A stretch of 64,000 nt of DNA, taken from assembly GCA_002356635.1 (NCBI GenBank), contig CP023454.1:930001-994000 (forward strand), read 5' to 3'. Shown piece by piece: positions 1 through 6,352 of the stretch. The position numbers and the translations under genes were made by a program. Every line of letters starts with the position of its first letter. The first letter of the stretch is position 1. This DNA is from Rhodobacteraceae bacterium QY30 (GTDB lineage: Bacteria > Pseudomonadota > Alphaproteobacteria > Rhodobacterales > Rhodobacteraceae). The notes beneath the pieces are model-generated. The model searched no databases, was not told where the DNA came from, and saw only the letters and a program-made list of their open reading frames with translations.

Positions 1-810
1 GATTGCGACCAGCGCGCCGACGTAAAACAGCATGACCCGGATGGGAATGGCGCGGATGGCGCGGGGCAGGGTGGTCTCGGGATCCTTGGCCTCGGCGGCG
101 GTGGTGCCGACAAGTTCGATGCCCACGAAGGCGAAGACGGCAATCTGGAATCCCGCGACAAAACCCATGAAGCCGGTGGGGAACATCCCGCCATCGTTCC
201 AGAGGTTCGAGAGCTGCGCGGTCGAACCGTTGGGCGACACGAAGCCGCGCAGCACCATCACGAGGCCCATGACGACCAGTGTCGCGATGGCCACGATCTT
301 GATGATGGCGAACCAGAACTCCAGCTCACCGAAAGCCTTCACCGAGGGAAGGTTCAGTACCAGAAGCAGGACGATCGTCGCCAGCGCGGGGATCCACAGT
401 TGCAGGTCGGGCCACCAGAAGGCCACATAGCCGGTGATTGCGACGATGTCCGCGATGCCGGTGACGATCCAGCAGAACCAGTAGGTCCAGCCAACGAAGA
501 AGCCGGCCCAGGGGCCGATCAGGTCGGCGGCGAAATCGGCAAAGGATTTGTAGTGCAGGTTCGACAGCAGGATCTCGCCCATCGCACGCATTACGAAATA
601 GAGGAAGAACCCGATGATCATGTAGACGAAGATCACCGAGGGTCCGGCCAGCGCGATGGTCTTGCCCGAGCCCATGAAAAGGCCGGTGCCGATGGCGCCA
701 CCGATCGAGATCAGCTGGATATGGCGGTTCGAGAGATTGCGCTCGAGGTGGCCTTCGTCTGCCCCTCCTTGCGCAGTTGCTGCGGCCTGAAGGCCATGCT
801 GGATGGTCAT
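1..810 (-). CDS. Amino-acid permease, APC family, CycA-like (3' end outside window)
   Basis: Inner-membrane proton-coupled amino-acid importer of the APC superfamily. The 270 residues present run without a stop from ATG 810 to the window edge. Residues 25-50 carry the amphipathic entry and the first membrane helix with the glycine-rich unwound motif (IGGAIGTGLFMGSG), typical of the D-serine/D-alanine/glycine and aromatic permease group. About seven further hydrophobic segments follow, with the conserved motif FVGIELVGTTAAEAKDP near residue 220. A GAGGG ribosome site lies just upstream of the start. The gene diverges from the LysR gene at 1220, which may regulate it. Substrate cannot be fixed from sequence; CycA-like is the closest family by eye. 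Confidence 0.88.
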   Translation of the reverse strand, partial: MTIQHGLQAAATAQGGADEGHLERNLSNRHIQLISIGGAIGTGLFMGSGKTIALAGPSVIFVYMIIGFFLYFVMRAMGEILLSNLHYKSFADFAADLIGPWAGFFVGWTYWFCWIVTGIADIVAITGYVAFWWPDLQLWIPALATIVLLLVLNLPSVKAFGELEFWFAIIKIVAIATLVVMGLVMVLRGFVSPNGSTAQLSNLWNDGGMFPTGFMGFVAGFQIAVFAFVGIELVGTTAAEAKDPETTLPRAIRAIPIRVMLFYVGALVAI

Positions 811-957
811 GCTTACCCTCTTGCGATCCGGGTTTCGACGATGGGCGCATCCGGTCTGGCCGGGACCTGCGCCGCGGCTGGCCGGAGCCGGTTCAGGCAG
901 CTGTCTGGTAGTTCCACGTGGGCGTGCTCCTCTCGTGTTGCCTCGTCCTCCGCGCCC

Positions 958-979
958 GCTTGCCTGATGGCAGACAAGC
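958..979. promoter_or_regulatory. Imperfect palindrome, candidate LysR operator
   Basis: A 22-base inverted repeat: arms GCTTG/CAAGC and, further in, CTG/CAG around a central ATGG, with one mismatched pair (C and A). It lies between the divergent permease and LysR genes, where a LysR-type regulator usually binds. Assignment to this regulator is inference. Confidence 0.35.
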
Positions 980-1157
980 CGCCTTCGTGACGCGAAACGC
1001 GTCGCCGGCCCGTTCGCGATGTCCTTGGTCGTCCTCCTCGACGGTCCGTGGCCGGTTCTCGCGGGACAGGCGGCGGCGGGGGCGGGGCATCGGCCGGCCC
1101 GGGCCATGGTCTGCAGCAACCGCATCCGGCTACGGATTGGCGTTGAATACAGTAACG

Positions 1158-1186
1158 TTGACTTTTGGAAATTTCATTCTTTAAAA
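1158..1186 (+). promoter_or_regulatory. Candidate sigma-70 promoter of the LysR gene
   Basis: TTGACT at 1158-1163 and TTAAAA at 1181-1186 are separated by 17 bases, inside an AT-rich patch 34 bases upstream of the chosen LysR start. Both hexamers are close to consensus for a housekeeping promoter. Confidence 0.4.
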
Positions 1187-1219
1187 GATAAGGTGAGAAT
1201 TTTTAATCTTAGGCCCGTC

Positions 1220-2110
1220 ATGCAGAACATTCCGATGGAGCTGCTGCGCACCTTCGTCACCGCAATCGATCAGGGCAGTTTCAGCCGCGCAGCCGACATC
1301 GTCGGCCGCACACCCTCGGCGGTCAGCCTGCAGATTAAGCGGCTGGAAGAGACGCTTGATGTCACGCTGTTTCAAAGGGATGCGCACAAAATCGTCCTGA
1401 CGGCAGAAGGCAGTTCGATGGCGCAATTCGCCCGCCGGATCCTGTCGCTCAACGACGAGGCGCTGGCCAGCCTGCGACAGCCTCTGGTGGCCGGCCGCGT
1501 CCGCCTGGGGGCACCGCATGAATACACTGCCTCGCTTCTTCCGGACTTCCTGGGCAAATTCGCACAGTCACATCCGAACGTCATGCTGGAAGTGACCAGC
1601 GACCTCAGCAAGAACCTGCTCAAGCGCCAGAGCGCCGGAGAGCTTGATCTGGTCATCGCGCTGCATGACGATTCGGCCACCGAGTCGGGCCGCCTGATCC
1701 ATACCGAGCCGTTGGTCTGGATCGGCAGCGCCGACCATTCGCGGCACCTGCAATCGCCGCTGCCGCTGGTCCTTGCGCCGCCGCCCTGCATCTATCGAAG
1801 CCGGATGCTCGAGGCGCTGAACCAGCTCGAACGGCCCTGCCGGATCGTCTATCTCAGTTCCAGCTACAACGGCATTTCGGCCGCCGTGCGGGCGGGCATC
1901 GGTGTCACCGTCATGGCTGGCACCACGACGCCGCCAGGCAGTCTGACGCTAACCGAGCGTGACGGCCTGCCCTGTCTGGGCCAGCTTGAATTGCGCCTGC
2001 ACCGCGCCCCAGGCACGGTGACCGAGGCGCTGCAACGCCTTGAGGACTACATCGCAGGCAGCTTTGCCGGCTCGTCCCGGATCGGGCCGATGGGGCTTGG
2101 GGCGGACTGA
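1220..2110 (+). CDS. LysR-family transcriptional regulator
   Basis: 296-residue LysR-type regulator, normal length for the family. The N-terminal winged helix-turn-helix is clear at residues 6-65 (the FVTAIDQGSFSRAADIVG region followed by TPSAVSLQIKRLEE), then a linker helix and a periplasmic-binding-protein-like effector domain starting near residue 90 (VRLGAPHEY). The reading frame is open further upstream to 1019, but ATG 1220 is chosen because the upstream part encodes a non-conserved Arg-rich stretch and the promoter-like sequence lies inside it. The divergent amino-acid permease is its most likely target. Effector unknown. Confidence 0.9.
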   Translation: MQNIPMELLRTFVTAIDQGSFSRAADIVGRTPSAVSLQIKRLEETLDVTLFQRDAHKIVLTAEGSSMAQFARRILSLNDEALASLRQPLVAGRVRLGAPHEYTASLLPDFLGKFAQSHPNVMLEVTSDLSKNLLKRQSAGELDLVIALHDDSATESGRLIHTEPLVWIGSADHSRHLQSPLPLVLAPPPCIYRSRMLEALNQLERPCRIVYLSSSYNGISAAVRAGIGVTVMAGTTTPPGSLTLTERDGLPCLGQLELRLHRAPGTVTEALQRLEDYIAGSFAGSSRIGPMGLGAD

Positions 2111-2251
2111 TCGGTTGGCGGCATGTCCAATGCATTGTCCGCAGCCCGCCGCCCTTGTCGTTTCGGCAAGACATCCGGCATCATGAGCGAAATCCGAGCC
2201 GCGCTGCGCCGCAAGACCTTGGGGGGCGAGATACGGAAGCGGGCTTGACCA

Positions 2252-2504
2252 GGCCCTGTTGCACAAACCGGATGAGGAGGCCCATCTCGTATCCAGCATG
2301 GTCGCGGTGATGCATGAGAAAACCCCGACGCACCATCTACAGGACTTGGCCAGCCTGCAATGAAGCCCTGAAGCGCCGGGGCCCGCGGATGATCTGGTTG
2401 GACCCGGCGGTGAACCTTGGCCGTCAAACATCTGCCGCGGCTCAGAGGGCGCGTTGCACCTTCTGATCGATAGCACCGGGATCAATGCCGAGGAAGCTCG
2501 GGAG
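2252..2504 (+). pseudogene. IS5-family transposase remnant
   Basis: Broken transposase. Codons from 2344 encode a stretch resembling the IS5-family N-terminus (WPACNEALKRRG then MIWLDP). From 2448, in another frame, comes the start of the DDE core (ALHLLIDSTGINAE). The middle of the gene between them is missing. A CCTGTTGCACAAA-type sequence near 2254, common at ends of IS5-group elements, may be the old left terminus. No complete frame remains, so it cannot encode a transposase. Confidence 0.6.
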
Positions 2505-2690
2505 TCACGGCCCTCCGTCAGCTTCGGCACGCGCAGGTTCGGCATGCCCAAACGGCTGTCGCGCGCTCCTGATAGTCATGGCGCCCGATGGTCCGCTCGC
2601 CGCTGCGCTCCTGTCGGCTAGCGCCGATCAACCCATAGGTTTCCCTGATCAGCCGCAGGACGGCCCTGGCAAGGCCGCGCGGGAAGGTCG
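2500..2690 (-). pseudogene. IS256-family (mutator-type) transposase remnant
   Basis: On the minus strand, sequence around 2560-2680 encodes LIRETYGLIGASRQERSGER, matching the IS256-family zone that reads as an IGAGRYERS-like motif. In a shifted frame (2505-2551) it continues as MPNLRVPKL, the family's I/V-PKLR motif. The frame break and the lack of the DDE core show this is a fragment. It abuts the IS5-type fragment on the other strand. Confidence 0.55.
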
Positions 2691-2980
2691 CCCCGATCGT
2701 GTTTGGCCAGCGTCGGGGTCTCCGCAAGGTCGTGGTCGACATCGCCAGACTCCAACCTCGACCACAAACATCGATGGCCACGCGGCATCACACCGGCGCG
2801 ATGAAATTCCCCAGCACTTCGACGCCGGCTGTTGCGACGACCGGTTGAATCCGCCTGGCAGACGCCGGTCCTCGGACGCTTCTGAAGGGGCGCCATCTGT
2901 AGAGCCGCAGTGGGACGCCGGTGCAGCAACCGAAGCGCTAAGCTCTTGATGGCGCCTAATTTGCCTATCTGAGCGAGAGA
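2691..2980. other. No recognisable gene between transposase debris and att repeat
   Basis: About 290 GC-rich bases. Open frames occur on both strands but none shows a known motif, a ribosome site or plausible composition. It probably includes further decayed insertion-sequence material. Confidence 0.4.
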
Positions 2981-3007
2981 AAAATGGTGCAGCAAGAGAG
3001 GATTGAA
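2981..3007 (-). repeat. Distal attachment repeat (copy of tRNA-Thr 3' end)
   Basis: Matches 5925-5951 at 26 of 27 positions; the only difference is GTGCAGC here versus GTGCTGC in the tRNA copy. It covers CCA, the discriminator, the 3' acceptor strand and part of the T arm on the minus strand. This is the displaced tRNA end left by site-specific integration. Confidence 0.85.
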
Positions 3008-3083
3008 TTTTCGCCATTTTTCCCGAAATTCGCATGTAAGCCATTGATATGTAATAACTAAATGGCCTCGCCCTAAAGGGCGT

Positions 3084-3115
3084 TGGTACAGCGTCATGGT
3101 ACATGGATTGGTACA
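3084..3115 (+). repeat. Three TGGTACA repeats, candidate integrase arm sites
   Basis: TGGTACA occurs at 3084-3090, 3097-3103 and 3109-3115, spaced 13 and 12 bases apart, just inside the distal att repeat. The same heptamer is repeated near the tRNA end. Iterated short motifs flanking a core are the usual form of tyrosine-integrase arm-binding sites. Confidence 0.55.
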
Positions 3116-3157
3116 AAATGCGTCAGCGATTCGGCCCGCTGACGCGGTCCGCCGCTG

Positions 3158-3484
3158 TCAGACCGCAATCGCGGCAAGTGCCTTGTCGATGCTGAAAACG
3201 CTTGTCGCGCCGGAAGCGGTGACGACTGCAAAGGCTTTCGTCTGTGCATAGTTGCCCGCCGCGCGCTGCCGGTTATCCCACTCAGTGGTGACGTCCACTG
3301 CGTCTTCCGCTTGCCAGTTTGTGGCTGCGCAGTAGCGGCGGTAAACGTCCAGCACGTCCGACTTGTCGGGTTCGGCAACGCGGTCGCCAAGTCCTGTTGC
3401 TTCCCGAATCCTGCTGAAATGCTCTTGAGCTGCCTTCAACGTCTTGAAGGTTGTCCCGCTCTTGATCGTCACTTGTTTAGCCAT
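3158..3484 (-). CDS. Small DUF3223/DCL-like protein carried by the prophage remnant
   Basis: 108 residues, intact, start ATG 3484. The pattern (FKTLKAAQEHFSRI, then later DVLDVYRRYC) resembles the DUF3223/DCL family, small proteins with an alternating helix/strand layout often found in phages and islands. No catalytic motif or signal peptide is visible. It follows the 63-residue ORF on the same strand after a 64-base gap and is the largest undamaged gene left in the element. Function unknown; the family assignment is by eye and tentative. Confidence 0.6.
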   Translation of the reverse strand: MAKQVTIKSGTTFKTLKAAQEHFSRIREATGLGDRVAEPDKSDVLDVYRRYCAATNWQAEDAVDVTTEWDNRQRAAGNYAQTKAFAVVTASGATSVFSIDKALAAIAV

Positions 3485-3548
3485 GGTTACCTCACTGCTT
3501 AGCCCGCCCGGTATGTGGTGATCCGGGCAGGCTACAGAAAGGGGGCGG

Positions 3549-3740
3549 TCAAGTCTCGGGGTCAGTGCCCGCGTCAGCGGGCTTGCGCTTCCTCTGGGCT
3601 GCGAAGCTCAAGCCGTCCCCGGACGCGACAACGGGGGTGCCTTCCTCGAAGAGGTCGCGCAGGCGGTCCGCCTTGGCCTCAATCTCGGGGGTGTTGAACA
3701 TTCCGCGCGGGTTGGGTGCCCCGGCATATACGTAGGTCAT
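3549..3740 (-). CDS. 63-residue phage-derived protein of unknown function
   Basis: Starts at ATG 3740, ten bases after the tape-measure stop, so it was probably translated with the tail genes. The sequence contains a charged amphipathic stretch (TPEIEAKADRLRDLFEEG) and a Lys/Arg-rich tail. I recognise no family. Its position directly after the tape-measure gene suggests a small tail-associated or accessory phage protein. Confidence 0.45.
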   Translation of the reverse strand: MTYVYAGAPNPRGMFNTPEIEAKADRLRDLFEEGTPVVASGDGLSFAAQRKRKPADAGTDPET

Positions 3741-3750
3741 GGCTGGACTC

Positions 3751-4138
3751 CTATCCGTTCTGCGAAACTGCCCGCTGCCCGGCGCGGGCCATGTCTGCGG
3801 CGATTTGCTTCTGACTGCGCCGGAAGCTGTCTGCGTCAGGCGTCTGAATATTGATCGTCTGGGGCGCATGGATGATCGTTCCGCCCCCGGCGCTGTCCCC
3901 CATTTCCACCGGAATCTTCCGCCCGCGCGACAGGGGAATGACCGCCTCATTCGGGTGCAGGACCGCCGGGATACCCCCGGACGTGATACCGCCTTCCGAG
4001 AAGTGCGGCGCGTGGTGGAAGGCGGCGGCGGGGACCATGGCGGACGCGACAGGCAAGGTGGAATAACCGCCTTCGCTGAAAAGGCCCGGAAGGATCATGC
4101 CCATAAGGCCACCGAAGCCAGAGGTGGCTGCGCAAATC
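3751..4138 (-). pseudogene. Phage tail tape-measure protein, C-terminal fragment
   Basis: About 128 residues of the C-terminus of a tail-length tape-measure protein. The diagnostic repeat is present twice (LFSEGGYSTLP and HFSEGGITSGG), followed by the usual AVLHPNEAVIPLSRG and a Thr/Gln-rich beta segment ending in a basic helix. Everything N-terminal has been removed: upstream of codon 4138 lies the left end of the IS3-family element. In the intact phage this gene would be several hundred residues longer. Confidence 0.75.
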
Positions 4139-4204
4139 TGAACAGCCGGGATAAGTGGATTTTCCTCGCCACAGCAGCATGATGCTGCGAGCGAGGAGAA
4201 GACC

Positions 4205-4516
4205 ATGGCAAGACGACCGCGCCGGAACCACAGCCCGGCTTTCAAGGCGAAAGTGGCGGTAGCCGCGATCAAGGGCGAGAAGACCATGATCGAGCTGGCG
4301 CAGGATTTCGACGTTCATCCGAACCAGATCAAGCAGTGGCGAGACCAGCTGCTTGAGGGAGCGACCGGGGTGTTCGGTGAAGCCCCGAAGGCCGAGCCGG
4401 AGCCGACCATCGATGTGAAGACCCTGCATGCGAAGATCGGAGAGTTGACGCTGGAGAATGATTTTTTGTCCGGCGCGCTCGGCAAGGCGGGTCTGTTGCC
4501 GAGCGCAAGAAAATGA
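4205..4516 (+). CDS. IS3-family transposase OrfA
   Basis: 103 residues. An N-terminal basic helix-turn-helix binds the IS ends (FKAKVAVAAIKGEKTMIELAQ, then HPNQIKQWRDQL), followed by a leucine-rich coiled coil (LHAKIGELTLENDFL) for oligomerisation. It ends AAA TGA, overlapping the orfB ATG by four bases at a run of As, the place where this family makes the OrfAB fusion by ribosomal frameshifting. The frame is intact. Start ATG 4205 follows a purine-rich GAGGAGA site. Confidence 0.9.
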   Translation: MARRPRRNHSPAFKAKVAVAAIKGEKTMIELAQDFDVHPNQIKQWRDQLLEGATGVFGEAPKAEPEPTIDVKTLHAKIGELTLENDFLSGALGKAGLLPSARK

Positions 4517-5338
4517 TCGATCCCACCGCCAAGCTGAGCGTCAGCCGCCAGGCCATCGTGCTGGGGATCAGCCGGGGCTGCGTGTATTACAAGCCCCGCC
4601 CGGTGTCGGAGGCCGATCTGAAGCTGATGCATCGGATCGACAAGCTGCACATGGAATTCCCCTTCGCGGGCAGCCGGATGCTGCAGGGTCTGCTGGTCCA
4701 GGAAGGGTTCAAGGTCGGGCGGCTGCATGTTGCCACGCTGATGAAGCGCATGGGCGTCGAGGCGCTTTATCGCAAGCCGAACACCTCGAAGCCAGCGCCG
4801 GGGCATAAGATCTACCCCTACCTGCTTCGAGGCCTGCCGATCACCCGACCCAACCAGGTCTGGGCTATGGACATCACCTACATCCCCATGGCCCCGCGGG
4901 TTCATCTATCTGGCCGCCGTGCTCGACTGGTTCACCCGGCGTGTCTTGGCATGGCGAGTGTCGATCACGCTGGAGGCCGAGTTCAGCATGGAAGCTGTCG
5001 AGGAGGCGTTGGCACGTCACGGCACGCCCGAGATATTCCATACGGATCAGGGCAGCCAGTTCACGTCCATCGACTTCATCAAGGTGCTCGCCGCCCGCGA
5101 GATCAAGATCAGCATGGATGGCAAGGGGGCCTGGCGCGACAATGTCTTCGTCGAGCGCCTGTGGCGGACCATCAAATACGAAGAGGTTTACTTGCGGGCC
5201 TATGCCTGCGTGTCCGAAGCCCGCGCCGGGATCGGTCGGTATCTGAACTTCTACAACCGCCGCCGCCCTCATTCGTCGCTTGACGGCAAAACCCCCGATC
5301 AGGCCTACTTCACGACACCCGAAGCGGTGGCGGCATAA
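4513..5338 (+). pseudogene. IS3-family transposase OrfB, frameshifted
   Basis: DDE integrase-type transposase. The first part contains the HTH_21-like region (FAGSRMLQGLL, MGVEALYRK) and the first catalytic Asp in WAMDITYIPMA. At about 4890 a run of four Cs where three are expected shifts the frame. The rest reads in the next frame from 4919, with HTDQGSQF (second Asp), DNVFVERLWRTIKYE (catalytic Glu) and the family C-terminus RRPHSSLDGKTP. All catalytic residues exist but in two frames, so the enzyme should be inactive unless the extra C is an assembly error. Confidence 0.85.
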
Positions 5339-5377
5339 CCGAAGCGGAAAACCACTTAGAAAACGCCCGGAACCTGT

Positions 5378-5824
5378 TCAGATCAACCGAACCACCTCTG
5401 ACGCCGCCCGGTGCTCTGCGGCTGCCATTTCACCTTCCAGTGGGTCAGGCGGCAATTCGTCGGTGTCCGCCATGGTGGACGGGTCACCCGCCGCAAGGAA
5501 GGCCTGCGCCTTCTGGGTCCGCTGAAAGGCTTCTAGCAGGCCTTCCAGCCCGCCCGCGCGGTCATACAGCGCCCGTTGATCCGGGGGCAGTTCTGCAAGG
5601 CGCGCGTTCACGTCTGCACTGCGCGCCGTCTCTTCCACTTGCTGGATTAGCTGCGCGCGGGCGAGGGTGACTCCCTTCGCCGCGACCTTTGGGTCAGCCG
5701 TCTTGAGCGTGCCGGTCAGTAACGCCCGGCCTTGGTGCAAATGACGGATTTCCGGCGGAATCGCGATGTTAAGATGATAGACGCCGCCGCGTATCTTGGT
5801 GCCCGAAACCTTTGCCAGTGCCAT
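5378..5824 (-). pseudogene. Tyrosine integrase, N-terminal stump
   Basis: About 148 residues from ATG 5824. The opening resembles the arm-binding N-terminus of phage and island integrases (GVYHLNIAIPPEIRHLH, then LLTGTLKTADPKVAAK), followed by a helical stretch. The catalytic domain with the R-H-R-Y residues is missing. The gene runs into the right end of the IS3-family element, and the IS terminus itself supplies the stop codon (TGA of TGAACAG, 5378-5380). It reads away from the tRNA, the normal layout for an integrase beside its attachment site. Confidence 0.7.
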
Positions 5825-5836
5825 GCGAAACCCCTG

Positions 5837-5871
5837 TGTACCAAGGTCACGTTGGTACAGGCATTGGTACA
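5837..5871. repeat. TGGTACA repeats beside the tRNA, candidate integrase arm sites
   Basis: TGGTACA at 5853-5859 and 5865-5871 (12 bases apart), plus an inverted copy TGTACCA at 5837-5843, lie between the integrase start and the att repeat. They match the trio at 3084-3115 at the other end of the element, with the same 12-base spacing. Confidence 0.55.
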
Positions 5872-5924
5872 GCGCAATGGGCATAAGTGCCCGAAAAGGC
5901 TAAGTTTTTGATTTCAAAGGAAAG

Positions 5925-5951
5925 AAAATGGTGCTGCAAGAGAGGATTGAA
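5925..5951 (-). repeat. Proximal attachment repeat (inside tRNA-Thr 3' end)
   Basis: 27 bases overlapping the 3' end of tRNA-Thr, 26 identical to 2981-3007. Because this copy completes a good tRNA, the gene remains functional after integration. Confidence 0.85.
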
Positions 5952-6003
5952 CTCTCGACCTCACCCTTACCAAGGGTGTGCTCTACCACTGAGCTACTGC
6001 AGC
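5929..6003 (-). tRNA. tRNA-Thr (anticodon GGT)
   Basis: 75 bases including an encoded CCA at 5929-5931. The cloverleaf is complete: acceptor GCTGCAG pairs with TTGCAGC (one G-T pair), D stem GCTC/GAGC, anticodon stem CACCC/GGGTG around loop TTGGTAA with anticodon GGT, and T stem GAGAG/CTCTC around TTCAATC. It is the integration target of the prophage remnant that follows its 3' end. Confidence 0.95.
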
Positions 6004-6169
6004 GCCGGCGACCTTGGGGCTGACCCCTCGGGCGTGGCGGGGATTTAGACGGAATTGCGGGGGTGCGCAAGGGGGAATGCGGCAGAGTTTTCGGCGGATT
6101 TCCGGGAAGGTCGCCCGCCGGCCCTCGGGTGATCTGGACCGGGCGCCCATCCCGCGCTATCTAGGCCCG

Positions 6170-6346
6170 ATGACCGGAACACCCGAAAAACCGAAAGCTG
6201 TGCGCGGCCGTTCCGAGGCCGACGAGCGCGCCGCCCGGCTGAAGCAGGCTCTGCGGGCCAACCTGCAAAGGCGCAAGGCTCAGGCGCGCGCACGCGATGC
6301 CGAAAACGGGGATGGGGCCGGTCCGGACATGGATGACAAGGAATAG
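6170..6346 (+). CDS. Small conserved-looking charged protein upstream of murA
   Basis: 58 residues from ATG 6170, ending six bases before murA. The sequence is strongly charged and predicted helical (SEADERAARLKQALRANLQ, then basic RRKAQARARD and an acidic tail). It has no membrane segment or signal peptide. I know similar short Arg/Ala-rich ORFs before murA in related genomes, but no function. Its tight spacing suggests cotranscription with murA. Confidence 0.55.
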   Translation: MTGTPEKPKAVRGRSEADERAARLKQALRANLQRRKAQARARDAENGDGAGPDMDDKE

Positions 6347-6352
6347 ACAGGC

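Larger units (their letters stand above)
811..1219. other. Divergent intergenic region between permease and LysR gene
   Basis: About 410 bases with no credible gene. The permease-proximal part is GC-rich and the LysR-proximal 80 bases are strikingly AT-rich, as expected of a promoter in this genome. It holds the palindrome at 958-979 and the promoter at 1158-1186 listed separately. Confidence 0.6.
4139..5380 (+). mobile_element. IS3-family insertion sequence, inactivated
   Basis: 1242 bp, flanked by inverted ends beginning TGAACAG and sharing TAAGTGG and TTTTCC blocks further in, with TG...CA termini as usual for IS3-family elements. It carries overlapping orfA and orfB. The flanks do not show a convincing target duplication: AATC lies to the left and GATC to the right. 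If the termini are extended by three bases, a CAA triplet flanks both sides. OrfB has a one-base frameshift. Confidence 0.8.
2981..5951. mobile_element. Decayed prophage integrated in tRNA-Thr
   Basis: About 2.97 kb bounded by two copies of the tRNA-Thr 3' end (26 of 27 bases identical, 2981-3007 and 5925-5951). Inside each end lie repeated TGGTACA motifs resembling integrase arm sites. Contents, all reading on the minus strand apart from the IS: a truncated tyrosine integrase next to the tRNA, an IS3-family element, the C-terminal part of a phage tail tape-measure protein, a 63-residue unknown and a DUF3223-like protein. The integrase and tail fragments meet at the IS, so the phage interior has been lost, most simply by IS-mediated deletion. 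The element cannot be mobile on its own. Confidence 0.8.

Noticed and set aside
2485-2949. 154-codon plus-strand ORF
   Set aside because: It overlaps the IS256-type fragment read on the other strand, has no motif and a composition typical of chance high-GC frames.
4139-5380. Target-site duplication flanking the IS3-family element
   Set aside because: With TG...CA termini the flanks are AATC and GATC, not a direct repeat. A CAA triplet appears only if the ends are shifted by three bases, too short to be convincing.
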